A stretch of 64,000 bases of DNA from Polaribacter atrinae (GCF_038023995.1 NZ_CP150660.1:3408501-3472500), one strand, 5' to 3'; numbered from the stretch's first letter, positions 19,756-29,110 are shown. Program-made: numbers and translations. Notes: generated from the sequence alone by a model not told the origin.

Positions 19756-20013
19756 ATGGAAAAAAGAAATCTTAGAAAAGAGAGAATTGGTGTAGTTTCT
19801 AGTAACAAAATGGAAAAATCTATTGTTGTTGCAGAAACTAAGAGAGTAAAGCACCCAATGTACGGTAAATTCGTATTAAAAACGAAGAAGTATGTTGCAC
19901 ACGACGAACAGAATGATTGCAACGAAGGAGACACTGTTAGGATCATGGAAACAAGACCTATGAGTAAATCTAAGCGTTGGAGATTAGTAGAAATCCTAGA
20001 AAGAGCTAAATAA
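19756..20013 (+). CDS. rpsQ: 30S ribosomal protein S17
   Basis: 85 residues, OB-fold protein binding the 5' domain of 16S r[28 protein letters not shown] in pieces, HPMYGKFV and [21 protein letters not shown] are diagnostic. Only one base lies between its stop and the rplN start. Confidence 0.97.
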   Translation: MEKRNLRKERIGVVSSNKMEKSIVVAETKRVKHPMYGKFVLKTKKYVAHDEQNDCNEGDTVRIMETRPMSKSKRWRLVEILERAK

Positions 20014-20014
20014 T

Positions 20015-20383
20015 ATGTTACAGACAGAATCAAGATTAAAAGTCGCAGATAACACTGGAGCAAAAGAAGTTTTAGTGATTAGAGTTTTAGGAGGTACAAG
20101 AAAACGTTACGCAAGTATTGGAGACAAGATTGTAGTAGCTGTTAAATCTGCAACTCCAAACGGAACTGTAAAAAAAGGTCAAGTATCTAGAGCAGTTGTT
20201 GTAAGAACGAAGAAAGAAGTAAGACGTAAAGACGGATCATACATCAGATTTGATGATAACGCTTGTGTACTTTTAAATCCTACAGAGGAAATGAGAGGAA
20301 CTCGTGTTTTTGGACCTGTTGCACGTGAGCTTCGTGAGAAACAATTCATGAAAATAGTATCATTAGCACCTGAAGTGCTTTAA
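20015..20383 (+). CDS. rplN: 50S ribosomal protein L14
   Basis: 122 residues, standard length. L14 is at the subunit interface and is the docking site of silencing factor RsfS in other bacteria. Recognised by [42 protein letters not shown] in pieces, and [23 protein letters not shown] in pieces. Confidence 0.98.
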   Translation: MLQTESRLKVADNTGAKEVLVIRVLGGTRKRYASIGDKIVVAVKSATPNGTVKKGQVSRAVVVRTKKEVRRKDGSYIRFDDNACVLLNPTEEMRGTRVFGPVARELREKQFMKIVSLAPEVL

Positions 20384-20396
20384 ATCATTATACAAG

Positions 20397-20699
20397 ATGA
20401 AGAAGTTCAAATTAAAATCAGGAGATACTGTAAAAGTAATTGCAGGAGATCATAAAGGATCTGAAGGAAAGGTTTTACAAATCATTAAAGAGAAGGATAG
20501 AGTTTTAGTAGAAGGTGTAAACTTAGTTTCTAAGCACACTAAACCTAGCGCTCAAAACCCTCAAGGTGGTATTGTAAAGAAAGAAGCTTCACTTCATATA
20601 TCTAACTTAATGTTAGTAGAAGATGGTGTAGCTGTGAGAGTAGGTTATAAGGTTGATGGAGATACTAAGACTAGAGTCTCTAAAAAAACTAAAAAATAA
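20397..20699 (+). CDS. rplX: 50S ribosomal protein L24
   Basis: 100 residues with the KOW motif ([20 protein letters not shown]). L24 starts assembly of the large subunit and lies near the exit tunnel. The [26 protein letters not shown] segment (read in pieces) is typical. Followed 8 nt later by rplE. Confidence 0.97.
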   Translation: MKKFKLKSGDTVKVIAGDHKGSEGKVLQIIKEKDRVLVEGVNLVSKHTKPSAQNPQGGIVKKEASLHISNLMLVEDGVAVRVGYKVDGDTKTRVSKKTKK

Positions 20700-20707
20700 G
20701 AATAATC

Positions 20708-21259
20708 ATGAGTTACGTACCAAGATTAAAAGCAGAATACAAAGAAAGAGTTATAAGTGCTCTTACTGAAGAATTCAGTTATAAGAATGTAATGCAAGTA
20801 CCAAAATTAGAAAAAATAGTTGTTTCTAAAGGTGTTGGTGCTGCAATTGCAGATAAGAAATTAATAGATTATGCTTTAGAAGAGTTGACTAAAATTACTG
20901 GTCAAAAAGCTGTTTCTACAATGTCTAAAAAAGATATTGCTGCATTTAAATTACGTAAAGGAATGCCAATTGGTGTTAAAGTTACTTTACGTGGAGATAA
21001 AATGTATGAATTTTTAGATAGATTAGTTACCGCTTCTTTACCTCGTGTAAGAGACTTTAACGGTATAAAAGCTAATGGTTTTGATGGAAGAGGTAATTAC
21101 AATTTAGGTATTACTGAACAAATCATCTACCCAGAGATTAATATTGATCAAGTTAAAAAAATTAGTGGAATGGATATTACATTTGTAACATCTGCAGCTA
21201 CTGATAAAGAAGCTAAATCATTATTAGGAGAATTAGGTTTACCATTTAAAAAAAATTAA
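20708..21259 (+). CDS. rplE: 50S ribosomal protein L5
   Basis: 183 residues. L5 binds 5S rRNA and the P-site tRNA elbow. Recognised by [33 protein letters not shown] and [12 protein letters not shown]. Three bases separate it from rpsN. In E. coli the S8 repressor site precedes rplE; here there is no room for it (8-nt gap). Confidence 0.98.
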   Translation: MSYVPRLKAEYKERVISALTEEFSYKNVMQVPKLEKIVVSKGVGAAIADKKLIDYALEELTKITGQKAVSTMSKKDIAAFKLRKGMPIGVKVTLRGDKMYEFLDRLVTASLPRVRDFNGIKANGFDGRGNYNLGITEQIIYPEINIDQVKKISGMDITFVTSAATDKEAKSLLGELGLPFKKN

Positions 21260-21262
21260 GAA

Positions 21263-21532
21263 ATGGCTAAAGAATCAATGAAAGCGCGTGAGCGTAAGAG
21301 AGCAGCAACAGTTGCAAAATATGCTGAAAAGAGAAAAGCTTTAAAAGAAGCTGGAGACTATGAAGCATTGCAAAAATTACCTAAAAACGCTTCACCAATT
21401 AGAATGCATAATAGATGTAAATTAACTGGACGTCCAAAAGGATATATGAGACAATTTGGTTTATCTCGTGTTACTTTTAGAGAAATGGCCAATCAAGGCT
21501 TGATACCAGGTGTTAAAAAAGCATCTTGGTAG
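21263..21532 (+). CDS. rpsN: 30S ribosomal protein S14 (zinc-free type)
   Basis: 89 residues, the longer class of S14 without the CxxC...CxxC zinc ribbon; only one Cys is present ([21 protein letters not shown]). S14 completes the 30S head. It is the last gene before a 164-nt gap with a probable terminator and promoter, so it may end part of the S10-type transcript. Confidence 0.97.
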   Translation: MAKESMKARERKRAATVAKYAEKRKALKEAGDYEALQKLPKNASPIRMHNRCKLTGRPKGYMRQFGLSRVTFREMANQGLIPGVKKASW

Positions 21533-21557
21533 ATAATTTTAAATAAAGCTCAAATAT

Positions 21558-21596
21558 AAAAATAGAATGTGTATCTTTGCACGCTCTATTTTTTTT
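21558..21596 (+). terminator. Candidate intrinsic (partial) terminator after rpsN
   Basis: AATAGA at 21561-21566 (extendable by A bases on the left) pairs with TCTATT at 21585-21590, and GTG at 21569-21571 with CAC at 21580-21582, with a 2x2 internal mismatch. A run of T follows to 21596. The loop holds TATCTTTG, a promoter -7 element. Confidence 0.6.
21572..21579 (+). promoter_or_regulatory. Candidate internal promoter -7 element before rpsH
   Basis: TATCTTTG matches TAnnTTTG. No TTG is found at the expected -33 distance, so it may be weak or need an activator. A transcript would start near 21586, giving a leader of about 110 nt before rpsH. Confidence 0.5.
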
Positions 21597-21661
21597 GAGT
21601 ATAAGAATTTTAACTGATTATAGGTTCATTTATCACAGAGAAATCTGTAGCATAAATAGAG
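21584..21661 (+). promoter_or_regulatory. Structured leader before rpsH
   Basis: CTCTATTT (21584-21591) can pair with AAATAGAG (21654-21661). It encloses the hairpin ACAGA (21635-21639)/TCTGT (21644-21648) closed by a GAAA tetraloop. The 5' arm is the same segment that forms the 3' arm of the upstream terminator, so the two folds exclude each other in read-through RNA. S8 (rpsH), encoded just downstream, is the spc-operon repressor in E. coli; a link here is inference. Confidence 0.4.
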
Positions 21662-21696
21662 ATATTTGAAAACCGTAATCGCAATTTTATATAAAT

Positions 21697-22095
21697 ATGT
21701 ATACAGATCCAATCGCGGATTTTCTTACCAGAGTAAGAAATGCAATCGCAGCAGGACACAGAGTAGTGGAAATTCCAGCTTCAAACTTGAAGAAGGAAAT
21801 GACTAAAATTTTGTTTGATCAAGGGTATATTTTAAGCTACCAGTTCAATGACGATAAAGTTCAGGGAACAATTAAGATCGCTTTAAAATACGAAAGAGAA
21901 ACAAAAGAATCAGTAATTAGAAAGATTCAACGAATCAGTACACCAGGTTTACGTAAATACGTTGGTTCTACAGAGATGCCAAGAGTATTAAATGGACTTG
22001 GAATTGCTATTGTTTCTACATCTAAGGGTGTAATGACAAACAAAAAAGCACGTCAAGAGAATGTTGGAGGAGAAGTTTTATGTTACGTTTATTAA
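21697..22095 (+). CDS. rpsH: 30S ribosomal protein S8
   Basis: 132 residues. S8 binds the central domain of 16S r[20 protein letters not shown], and the C-terminal [20 protein letters not shown] are diagnostic. Preceded by a 164-nt gap with promoter-like and structured sequence, unlike its neighbours, which are separated by 3-20 nt. Confidence 0.98.
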   Translation: MYTDPIADFLTRVRNAIAAGHRVVEIPASNLKKEMTKILFDQGYILSYQFNDDKVQGTIKIALKYERETKESVIRKIQRISTPGLRKYVGSTEMPRVLNGLGIAIVSTSKGVMTNKKARQENVGGEVLCYVY

Positions 22096-22104
22096 TCTAT
22101 AGAA

Positions 22105-22650
22105 ATGAGTAGAATTGGAAAAAATCCTGTTAGCATTTCACAAGGTGTAGATGTTAACGTAAAAGACAATGTTGTAACCGTAAAAGGAAAATTAGGTGAG
22201 TTAACTCAAACTATTTCTGAAGGGATTACAGTAAAAATTGAAGATGGAATTATCACTTTAGATAGAGCATCAGAAAGTAAAAACCATAAAGCACAACATG
22301 GTTTAATGAGAGCTTTAATCAGTAATATGATTGAAGGTGTGAGTAAAGGTTGGACGAAAGATTTAGAATTGGTAGGTGTAGGTTATAGAGCTTCTAACCA
22401 AGGACAAAAATTAGATTTAGCTTTAGGTTTCTCTCATAATATTGTTCTAGAGTTAGCTCCAGAAGTTAAAATTGAAACAATATCTGAGAAAGGGAAAAAC
22501 CCGATCATTAAATTATCTTCATTTGACAAACAATTAGTTGGTCAAATTGCTGCAAAGATTCGTTCTTTCAGAGCTCCAGAGCCTTATAAAGGTAAAGGTG
22601 TGAAGTTTGTTGGTGAAATATTAAGAAGAAAAGCAGGTAAATCTGCATAA
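22105..22650 (+). CDS. rplF: 50S ribosomal protein L6
   Basis: 181 residues, two-domain protein next to the factor-binding site. [34 protein letters not shown] and the C-terminal [25 protein letters not shown] (in pieces) identify it. Standard order. Confidence 0.98.
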   Translation: MSRIGKNPVSISQGVDVNVKDNVVTVKGKLGELTQTISEGITVKIEDGIITLDRASESKNHKAQHGLMRALISNMIEGVSKGWTKDLELVGVGYRASNQGQKLDLALGFSHNIVLELAPEVKIETISEKGKNPIIKLSSFDKQLVGQIAAKIRSFRAPEPYKGKGVKFVGEILRRKAGKSA

Positions 22651-22661
22651 TATATAGCATT

Positions 22662-23012
22662 ATGGCATTATCAAAGCTACAAAGAAGAGCTAGAATTAAG
22701 CGTAGAATTAGAAAGATCGTTTCTGGTACTGCTACTAAACCAAGATTATCGGTTTATAGAAGTAATAAAGAAATATACGCTCAATTAGTAGACGATGTAA
22801 ATGGAGTAACATTAGCTTCAGCTTCATCTAGAAATAAAGAAATAAACGCAAGTACTAAAATCGAAGCAGCAACAGCAGTTGGTAAATTAATTGCTGATAA
22901 AGCTACTAAAGCAGGAGTTGAAACTATTGCTTTCGATAGAAACGGGTATTTATATCACGGTAGAGTTAAAGTATTAGCAGACGCTGCAAGAGAAGCGGGT
23001 TTAAAATTTTAA
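22662..23012 (+). CDS. rplR: 50S ribosomal protein L18
   Basis: 116 residues, a 5S rRNA-binding protein. [29 protein letters not shown] (in pieces) and [27 protein letters not shown] (in pieces) are diagnostic. Six bases before rpsE. Confidence 0.98.
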   Translation: MALSKLQRRARIKRRIRKIVSGTATKPRLSVYRSNKEIYAQLVDDVNGVTLASASSRNKEINASTKIEAATAVGKLIADKATKAGVETIAFDRNGYLYHGRVKVLADAAREAGLKF

Positions 23013-23018
23013 GAAATT

Positions 23019-23540
23019 ATGCAAGGATATAAAAACGTAGAAAGAGTAAAACCTAGTGGGTTAGATCTTGTAGATAGATTAGTAGGAGTACAACGTGTTA
23101 CTAAAGTAACAAAAGGTGGTAGAGCATTTGGTTTCTCTGCAATCGTTGTTGTTGGAGATAGTAATGGTGTTGTTGGACACGGTTTAGGTAAATCTAAAGA
23201 TGTTGCTTCTGCAATTGCTAAAGCAATTGAGGATGCAAAGAAAAATTTAGTTAGAATTCCTATTTTAAACGGAACATTACCTCATGAACAAAAAGGTAAG
23301 TTTGGTGGAGCTAAAGTATTTTTAAAGCCAGCTTCTCATGGTACTGGAGTTATCTCTGGTGGTTCTGTAAGACACGTACTTGAGGCAGTAGGTATTAAAG
23401 ATGTATTATCAAAATCTCAAGGATCATCAAATCCCCATAACGTAGTTAAAGCAACTTTTAATGCTTTATTACAATTACGTAGTGCAGCAGTTATTGCTAA
23501 GCAAAGAGGGATTTCTTTAGACAAAGTATTTAACGGATAA
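23019..23540 (+). CDS. rpsE: 30S ribosomal protein S5
   Basis: 173 residues. S5 guards mRNA entry and affects fidelity. Core double-stranded-RNA-like motif [18 protein letters not shown] and [21 protein letters not shown], then [19 protein letters not shown]. Standard order before rpmD. Confidence 0.98.
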   Translation: MQGYKNVERVKPSGLDLVDRLVGVQRVTKVTKGGRAFGFSAIVVVGDSNGVVGHGLGKSKDVASAIAKAIEDAKKNLVRIPILNGTLPHEQKGKFGGAKVFLKPASHGTGVISGGSVRHVLEAVGIKDVLSKSQGSSNPHNVVKATFNALLQLRSAAVIAKQRGISLDKVFNG

Positions 23541-23551
23541 ACCTAAGAACG

Positions 23552-23734
23552 ATGGCAAGAATAAAAGTTACACAAGTGAAAAGTCAAATCGGACGTCTAC
23601 AAAGTCAAAAGAGAACTTTAGAGGCATTAGGTTTACGTAAAATGCACCAAACTGTAGAGCATGAGGCAACTCCTTCTATAGTTGGTATGGTAAATACAGT
23701 TAAACACTTAGTTTCTTTCGAAGAAATTAAATAA
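23552..23734 (+). CDS. rpmD: 50S ribosomal protein L30
   Basis: 60 residues, the short bacterial L30 (MARIKVTQVKSQIGR, LGLRKMHQTVEHEATPSIVGMV in pieces). It lies in the usual place between rpsE and rplO. Confidence 0.96.
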   Translation: MARIKVTQVKSQIGRLQSQKRTLEALGLRKMHQTVEHEATPSIVGMVNTVKHLVSFEEIK

Positions 23735-23748
23735 GATATTTAGAAAAG

Positions 23749-24198
23749 ATGAGTTTACATAATTTAACACCGGCAGAAGGTTCCATTAAAAAAGGAAAAA
23801 GAATTGCAAGGGGTGAAGGATCTGGAAAAGGTGGTACCGCTACAAGAGGACACAACGGACAGAAATCTCGTTCTGGTTATTCTAAAAAGATTGGTTTTGA
23901 AGGGGGACAAATGCCTCTTCAAAGACGTGTACCAAAATTTGGTTTCACAAATATTAATCGTTTAGAATATCAAGGTATCAACATCGATAAATTACAATCT
24001 TTAGTTGATAGTGGAAAGATAACAGATACAGTTACTTTAGATACTTTAATTGCTAACAGATTAGCAAGAAAAAACGACTTAATTAAGATATTAGGTAATG
24101 GAGAATTAAAGGCTAAATTAAATATAACTGTACATAAATTTACAGCAACAGCAAAAGCAGCTATCGAAGCAGCTGGAGGAGAAGCTGTTACTTTATAA
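23749..24198 (+). CDS. rplO: 50S ribosomal protein L15
   Basis: 149 residues, late-assembly large-subunit protein. MSLHNLTPAEGSIKKGKRI, the glycine-rich GEGSGKGGTATRGHNGQKSRSG and FEGGQMPLQRRVPKFGF identify it. Directly precedes secY, 10 nt away. Confidence 0.98.
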   Translation: MSLHNLTPAEGSIKKGKRIARGEGSGKGGTATRGHNGQKSRSGYSKKIGFEGGQMPLQRRVPKFGFTNINRLEYQGINIDKLQSLVDSGKITDTVTLDTLIANRLARKNDLIKILGNGELKAKLNITVHKFTATAKAAIEAAGGEAVTL

Positions 24199-24208
24199 CA
24201 TCCCGTAA

Positions 24209-25534
24209 ATGATGAATTTTATTAATAGATTAAAAGAGATTTTCAGTATTGAAGAGTTGAAGAATAAAATTCTTCTAACAATCGGTTTAATTGCTGTGTA
24301 TCGTTTTATGGCTTCTGTTCCATTACCTGGAATAGATCCATTACAACTTTCAGCTTTAAAAGAGAGTACTTCAGGAGGTCTTTTAGGTTTATTGAATGCA
24401 TTTACAGGTGGAGCATTTGCTAGAGCGTCAGTAATGGCACTTGGTATTATGCCTTATATTTCTGCATCTATTGTAGTTCAGTTAATGGGAATTGCGGTTC
24501 CGTATTTACAAAAATTACAAAAAGATGGAGAAAGTGGACGTAAAAAAATTACACAAATAACTAGATGGTTAACAATTGGTATTACGTTGGTACAAGCACC
24601 AACGTATATTACTGCTATTAAAACTCAGTTTGGTTTAGGACCAGAAGCATTTTTAGTAAGTGGAGCTACGTTTTGGATATCATCAATTATCATTTTAACT
24701 GCAGGAACAATTTTTGCAATGTGGTTGGGAGAGCGTATTACAGACAAAGGTGTTGGTAATGGTATTTCATTATTAATTACTGTAGGTATTATTGCTAACT
24801 TTCCAGCTGCATTTTTACAAGAGTTTGTTGCTAAAACAACAAATGCAGGAGCGGGTGGTATTATGATGGTTTTAATTGAAATCATTGTTTGGTTTGTAGT
24901 AATTTTATTAACTGTGCTATTAGTAACTGCTGTTCGAAAGATTGCAGTGCAATATGCTAGAAGAACAGTTGTAGGAAATGTACAAAACGTTGCAGGTTCA
25001 AGAGATTATATTCCTTTGAAGTTAAATGCAGCAGGTGTTATGCCAATTATCTTTGCTCAAGCAATTATGTTTTTACCAGTTGCTTTAGCTCAGAGATTTC
25101 CAGCAATTGCTAGTTTACAAGATATGAATGGTTTATGGTACAATGTAATTTTTGCATTGTTAATTATCATTTTTAGTTATTTCTATACTGCTATTACTAT
25201 TCCTACGAATAAAATGGCAGATGATTTAAAGAGAAGTGGTGGTTTTATACCGGGTATTAGACCAGGAAAAGACACAGCAGATAGATTAGATTCTGTATTG
25301 TCTAGAATTACGTTCCCAGGATCGTTATTTTTAGCAGCATTATCAATCTTACCAGCAATTGTAGTTCAGTTTGGAGTACAACAAAGTTGGGCCATGTTTT
25401 ATGGTGGTACATCATTAATAATAATGGTTGGGGTTGCAATTGATACGTTGCAACAAATTAATTCGTATTTATTAAATCGTCATTATGATGGTTTAATGAA
25501 AGCGGGAAATAGCAACAGAAAATCGAATAAATAA
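24209..25534 (+). CDS. secY: Preprotein translocase channel subunit SecY
   Basis: 441 residues, inner-membrane channel of the Sec system with ten predicted transmembrane helices. Recognised by [14 protein letters not shown], the region [17 protein letters not shown], the cytosolic loop GNGISLLI and the C-terminal [22 protein letters not shown] (in pieces). Embedded in the ribosomal operon between rplO and infA as in most bacteria; one base separates it from infA. Confidence 0.98.
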   Translation: MMNFINRLKEIFSIEELKNKILLTIGLIAVYRFMASVPLPGIDPLQLSALKESTSGGLLGLLNAFTGGAFARASVMALGIMPYISASIVVQLMGIAVPYLQKLQKDGESGRKKITQITRWLTIGITLVQAPTYITAIKTQFGLGPEAFLVSGATFWISSIIILTAGTIFAMWLGERITDKGVGNGISLLITVGIIANFPAAFLQEFVAKTTNAGAGGIMMVLIEIIVWFVVILLTVLLVTAVRKIAVQYARRTVVGNVQNVAGSRDYIPLKLNAAGVMPIIFAQAIMFLPVALAQRFPAIASLQDMNGLWYNVIFALLIIIFSYFYTAITIPTNKMADDLKRSGGFIPGIRPGKDTADRLDSVLSRITFPGSLFLAALSILPAIVVQFGVQQSWAMFYGGTSLIIMVGVAIDTLQQINSYLLNRHYDGLMKAGNSNRKSNK

Positions 25535-25535
25535 T

Positions 25536-25751
25536 ATGGCTAAACAATCAGCAATTCAACAAGACGGAACAATAACAGAAGCTTTATCTAATGCAATGTT
25601 TCGTGTAGAATTAGAAAATGGACATATTGTTACGGCACACATTTCAGGTAAAATGCGTATGCATTATATAAAATTATTACCAGGAGATAAGGTGAAATTA
25701 GAAATGAGCCCATACGATTTATCAAAGGCAAGAATTACTTACAGATACTAA
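25536..25751 (+). CDS. infA: Translation initiation factor IF-1
   Basis: 71 residues, a single OB-fold domain that blocks the A site during initiation. [39 protein letters not shown] and [25 protein letters not shown] are diagnostic. Sits between secY and rpmJ. Confidence 0.98.
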   Translation: MAKQSAIQQDGTITEALSNAMFRVELENGHIVTAHISGKMRMHYIKLLPGDKVKLEMSPYDLSKARITYRY

Positions 25752-25764
25752 AAAAACAAAACAG

Positions 25765-25881
25765 ATGAAAGTTAGAGCATCAGTTAAAAAAAGAAGTGCC
25801 GACTGCAAAATAGTTCGCAGAAAAGGTAGATTATACGTGATTAATAAACAAAATCCTAGATTTAAACAAAGACAAGGGTAA
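25765..25881 (+). CDS. rpmJ: 50S ribosomal protein L36 (zinc-free form)
   Basis: 38 codons from ATG 25765 to TAA 25879-25881. It reads [20 protein letters not shown] at the N-terminus and ends [12 protein letters not shown], the family signature. L36 is a small late-assembly protein of the large subunit. The CxxC...C...H zinc ligands of the other form are missing except one Cys (Cys14), so it should not bind zinc. Its stop overlaps the rpsM start by one base (TAATG). Confidence 0.96.
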   Translation: MKVRASVKKRSADCKIVRRKGRLYVINKQNPRFKQRQG

Positions 25882-26246
25882 TGGCAAGAATAGCAGGTAT
25901 TGATATTCCAAAGAATAAAAGAGGAGTTATCGCTTTAACTTACATCTTTGGTATAGGAAGCAGCAGAGCAATTAAAGTTCTAGCAGAAGCAAAAGTAGAT
26001 GAGAGCATTAAAGTTCAAGATTGGACAGATGATCAAATCGCAGCAATTAGAGAACAAGTTGGATCTTTCACTATTGAAGGAGAATTACGTTCTGAGGTAC
26101 AGGTTAACATCAAACGTTTGATGGATATCGGTTGTCAAAGAGGTATTCGTCATAGACTTGGTCTTCCTTTAAGAGGACAAAGAACTAAGAATAACTCTCG
26201 TACAAGAAAAGGTAAGAGAAAAACTGTAGCTAACAAGAAAAAATAA
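25881..26246 (+). CDS. rpsM: 30S ribosomal protein S13
   Basis: 121 residues. S13 in the 30S head touches the P-site tRNA and forms bridges to the 50[21 protein letters not shown] and [25 protein letters not shown] (in pieces) are diagnostic. In E. coli S4 represses this operon at a pseudoknot before rpsM; here rpmJ overlaps the start, leaving no leader at that place. Confidence 0.98.
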   Translation: MARIAGIDIPKNKRGVIALTYIFGIGSSRAIKVLAEAKVDESIKVQDWTDDQIAAIREQVGSFTIEGELRSEVQVNIKRLMDIGCQRGIRHRLGLPLRGQRTKNNSRTRKGKRKTVANKKK

Positions 26247-26255
26247 GTTAGATAA

Positions 26256-26309
26256 AGTAATAAAGATCTAATAATAGTTTTTACTATAAAGTTAGAAAAC
26301 TAAATTACT
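26256..26309 (+). other. Nested hairpin in the rpsM-rpsK spacer
   Basis: Outer stem AGTAAT (26256-26261)/ATTACT (26304-26309), inner stem TAGTTTT (26275-26281)/AAAACTA (26296-26302) with a 14-nt loop. No T-run follows, so it is not a terminator. The 77-nt spacer is long for this operon. Confidence 0.35.
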
Positions 26310-26323
26310 AAAACTGAAAAATT

Positions 26324-26707
26324 ATGGCAAAAGCAAGTTCAAAAAAGCGTAAAGTAATAATTGATGCTATTGGAGAGGCGCACGTAACTGCATCTTTTAA
26401 CAACATCATTATTTCTTTAACAAATAAAAAAGGTGACGTTATTTCTTGGTCATCTGCAGGTAAAATGGGTTTTAGAGGTTCTAAAAAGAATACTCCATAT
26501 GCAGCTCAATTAGCCGCAGAAGATTGTGCAAACGTTGCAAAAGAAGCAGGTTTACGTAAAGTAAAAGTGTATGTAAAAGGACCGGGTAATGGTAGAGAAT
26601 CTGCTATTAGATCAATTCATAATGCAGGTATAGAAGTAACAGAAATTATTGATGTTACACCTATTCCTCATAACGGATGTCGCCCTCCTAAGAGAAGAAG
26701 AGTATAA
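26324..26707 (+). CDS. rpsK: 30S ribosomal protein S11
   Basis: 127 residues, platform protein of the 30S near the mRNA exit and E site. [22 protein letters not shown] in pieces, [20 protein letters not shown] and the C-terminal [18 protein letters not shown] are diagnostic. Confidence 0.98.
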   Translation: MAKASSKKRKVIIDAIGEAHVTASFNNIIISLTNKKGDVISWSSAGKMGFRGSKKNTPYAAQLAAEDCANVAKEAGLRKVKVYVKGPGNGRESAIRSIHNAGIEVTEIIDVTPIPHNGCRPPKRRRV

Positions 26708-26723
26708 TTTAATTTTTTAATTT

Positions 26724-26773
26724 GATAGGAACAAGATTATCGAAGGAGAAAGCCTTAATTCATAATCCCTATC
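26724..26773 (+). other. Nested hairpin before rpsD
   Basis: Three stacked stems: GATAGG (26724-26729)/CCTATC (26768-26773), GATTAT (26735-26740)/ATAATC (26762-26767), and AAGG (26743-26746)/CCTT (26753-26756) with loop AGAAAG. The 5' side has a 5-nt bulge between the first two stems. No T-run follows. The spacer is 82 nt and ends at rpsD, whose product S4 is the alpha-operon autoregulator in E. coli and represses its own gene in Bacillus. Confidence 0.45.
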
Positions 26774-26789
26774 TATAACAACAAAAGAA

Positions 26790-27395
26790 ATGGCAAGATA
26801 TACAGGACCAAAAACTAAAATTGCTCGTAAGTTTGGTGAAGCAATTTTTGGAGAAGATAAAAACTTCGAAAAAAGAAATTTCCCTCCAGGACAGCATGGA
26901 AATGCAAGAAGAAGAGGAAAGAAATCTGAATATGCAACTCAATTAATGGAGAAGCAAAAAGCGAAATATACTTATGGTATTTTAGAGCGTCAATTCAGTA
27001 ACTTGTTTAAAAAAGCACAAGCTGCTTCTGGTATTACAGGTGAAATCTTATTACAATTATGTGAATCTCGTTTAGATAACGTTGTTTACAGAATGGGTGT
27101 TGCAAACTCTAGAAGTGGAGCACGTCAATTAGTTTCTCATAGACATATTACTGTTAATGGAGAAATAGTGAACATACCTTCTTATAGCTTAAATGCTGGA
27201 GATGTTGTAGCTGTAAGAGAGAAGTCTAAATCTTTAGTTGCTATTGAAAATGCATTAGCTTCTAACAGCAATGTTTTTGAATGGTTAACTTGGAACACTG
27301 ATACTAAAACTGGAACTTTTGTAAAAGCACCAGAAAGATTACAAATTCCAGAAAACATCAAAGAACAATTAATCGTAGAATTATATTCTAAGTAA
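26790..27395 (+). CDS. rpsD: 30S ribosomal protein S4
   Basis: 201 residues. S4 nucleates assembly of the 30S body and is a known translational repressor in other bacteria. [43 protein letters not shown] (in pieces) and the S4 RNA-binding domain [12 protein letters not shown]...[14 protein letters not shown] identify it. Flanked on both sides by spacers with nested hairpins. Confidence 0.98.
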   Translation: MARYTGPKTKIARKFGEAIFGEDKNFEKRNFPPGQHGNARRRGKKSEYATQLMEKQKAKYTYGILERQFSNLFKKAQAASGITGEILLQLCESRLDNVVYRMGVANSRSGARQLVSHRHITVNGEIVNIPSYSLNAGDVVAVREKSKSLVAIENALASNSNVFEWLTWNTDTKTGTFVKAPERLQIPENIKEQLIVELYSK

Positions 27396-27412
27396 TAAAT
27401 TAATCACATTGA

Positions 27413-27470
27413 AATTCGGCCAAAGGGTTTATAAATATTTCTTCACATTTATAAACCGCGCAACCGAATT
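27413..27470 (+). other. Nested hairpin before rpoA
   Basis: Outer stem AATTCGG (27413-27419)/CCGAATT (27464-27470); inner perfect 11-bp stem GGTTTATAAAT (27426-27436)/ATTTATAAACC (27447-27457) with a 10-nt loop; 6-nt internal loops on both sides. No T-run follows. It fills most of the 93-nt rpsD-rpoA spacer and is the best formed of the four alpha-segment elements. Confidence 0.5.
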
Positions 27471-27488
27471 GCAATTAAAACGAAGAAA

Positions 27489-28481
27489 ATGGCAATTTTA
27501 AATTTTCAAAAACCAGATAAAGTAATAATGATTGAATCTACTGATTTTACAGGTAGATTCGAGTTTAGACCTTTAGAACCAGGTTTTGGTTTAACAATAG
27601 GAAATGCTCTAAGAAGAGTTCTTTTATCTTCTTTAGAAGGGTTTGCAATTACATCATTAAGAATTGATGGTGTAGAGCATGAATTTTCTACTGTTTCTGG
27701 AGTAGTAGAAGATGTTACAGAAATTATTTTAAACTTAAAGCAAGTACGTTTTAAGAAACAAATAGAAGAAACAGATAGAGAAACTGTATCTATTTCATTA
27801 TCTGGTCAAGAGCAGTTTACTGCAGGAGACTTACAGAAATTTATCTCTGGTTTTCAAGTATTGAATCCAGATTTAGTAATCTGTAATATGGATAAATCTG
27901 TAAAATTAAATGCAGAAATTACTATAGAAAAAGGTAGAGGATTTGTACCTGCAGAAGAAAATAAAAAGGCTTCTGCTCCAATAGGAACAATTTTTACTGA
28001 TTCTATTTACACACCAATTAAGAATGTAAAGTATGCAATCGAAAATTACCGTGTAGAACAAAAAACGGATTATGAAAAATTAGTTTTCGATATCGATACT
28101 GATGGATCAATCAATCCAAAAGATGCATTAACTGAAGCTGCTAAAATTTTAATTCACCACTTTATGTTATTCTCTGATGAGCGTATCACTTTAGAGGCCG
28201 ATGAAATTGCACAGACAGAAACGTATGATGAGGAATCATTACACATGCGTCAGTTATTAAAAACTAGATTAATCGATATGGATTTATCTGTTAGAGCTTT
28301 AAATTGTTTAAAGGCTGCAGAAGTAGATACTTTAGGAGATTTAGTTTCTTTTAACAAAAGTGATTTAATGAAGTTTAGAAACTTTGGTAAAAAATCATTA
28401 ACAGAACTAGAAGAATTAGTGATTGTTAAAGGTTTAAGTTTTGGAATGGATTTAACAAAATATAAATTAGATAGAGATTAA
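27489..28481 (+). CDS. rpoA: RNA polymerase alpha subunit
   Basis: 330 residues. The alpha dimer is the scaffold of RNA polymerase. N-terminal domain: [28 protein letters not shown] (in pieces) and [18 protein letters not shown]-terminal domain after residue 245: [31 protein letters not shown] (in pieces) and [16 protein letters not shown], the helix-hairpin-helix part that contacts activators and DNA. Between rpsD and rplQ as in most bacteria. Confidence 0.98.
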   Translation: MAILNFQKPDKVIMIESTDFTGRFEFRPLEPGFGLTIGNALRRVLLSSLEGFAITSLRIDGVEHEFSTVSGVVEDVTEIILNLKQVRFKKQIEETDRETVSISLSGQEQFTAGDLQKFISGFQVLNPDLVICNMDKSVKLNAEITIEKGRGFVPAEENKKASAPIGTIFTDSIYTPIKNVKYAIENYRVEQKTDYEKLVFDIDTDGSINPKDALTEAAKILIHHFMLFSDERITLEADEIAQTETYDEESLHMRQLLKTRLIDMDLSVRALNCLKAAEVDTLGDLVSFNKSDLMKFRNFGKKSLTELEELVIVKGLSFGMDLTKYKLDRD

Positions 28482-28483
28482 TT

Positions 28484-28525
28484 TTTCATAATTTGCTCCT
28501 CATAGTGAGTTGATGCAAGATGAAA
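28484..28525 (+). other. Nested hairpin in the rpoA-rplQ spacer
   Basis: Stems TTTCAT (28484-28489)/ATGAAA (28520-28525), TTGC (28493-28496)/GCAA (28515-28518) and CTCA (28499-28502)/TGAG (28506-28509, loop TAG). No T-run follows. It starts 3 nt after the rpoA stop and ends 17 nt before rplQ. Confidence 0.4.
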
Positions 28526-28541
28526 TTATAAAACAAAGGTC

Positions 28542-29015
28542 ATGAGACACGGAAAAAAGCATAATCATTTAGGAAGAACTACTTCACACAGAAAGGCAAT
28601 GTTAGCTAATATGACATGTTCTTTAATAGAACATAAACGTATTAACACTACAGTGGCTAAAGCAAAAGCATTAAGAGTTTTTGCAGAACCATTAATAACA
28701 AAGTCTAAAAGTGATACTACTCACAACAGACGTGTTGTATTTTCTCACTTACGTGATAAATATGCAGTTACAGAGTTATTTAAAGAAATTTCTGTAAAAG
28801 TAGCAGATAGACCAGGAGGTTATCTTCGTATTATTAAGTTAGGAAATCGTCAAGGGGATAATGCTCCTATGGCAATGGTAGAATTAGTTGATTACAACGA
28901 AATTTACAATCCTAATGGTAAAAAAGCTAAGAAAACTACACGTAGAGGAAGAAGCAAAAAAGCAGATGCTCCACAAGTAGAAGGAACAGCAACAGAAGAA
29001 AAATCTGAAGAATAA
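28542..29015 (+). CDS. rplQ: 50S ribosomal protein L17
   Basis: 157 residues. L17 lies near the tunnel exit. [21 protein letters not shown] and [20 protein letters not shown] are diagnostic. A Lys/Arg then Glu-rich tail ([15 protein letters not shown]...TATEEKSEE) of about 35 residues extends past the conserved core. Last gene of the ribosomal block, followed by a strong terminator. Confidence 0.98.
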   Translation: MRHGKKHNHLGRTTSHRKAMLANMTCSLIEHKRINTTVAKAKALRVFAEPLITKSKSDTTHNRRVVFSHLRDKYAVTELFKEISVKVADRPGGYLRIIKLGNRQGDNAPMAMVELVDYNEIYNPNGKKAKKTTRRGRSKKADAPQVEGTATEEKSEE

Positions 29016-29040
29016 AAAATGAGAATTTTTTAAATTATAT

Positions 29041-29078
29041 AAAAGGGATAAGCGTTTACGCTTATCCCTTTTTTTTTA
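29041..29078 (+). terminator. Strong terminator of the ribosomal-protein block
   Basis: Perfect 14-bp stem: 29041-29054 pairs with 29059-29072 around TTTA, followed by T bases to 29077. It lies 26 nt after rplQ and abuts the carA promoter. Confidence 0.93.
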
Positions 29079-29086
29079 TATTTTTG
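29079..29086 (+). promoter_or_regulatory. Promoter -7 element of carA
   Basis: TATTTTTG matches TAnnTTTG, 24 nt before the carA ATG. At the -33 distance lies TTTA (29055-29058), the loop of the preceding terminator, rather than TTG. Confidence 0.6.
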
Positions 29087-29110
29087 CAATAAGAAACACA
29101 ACAACTATCA

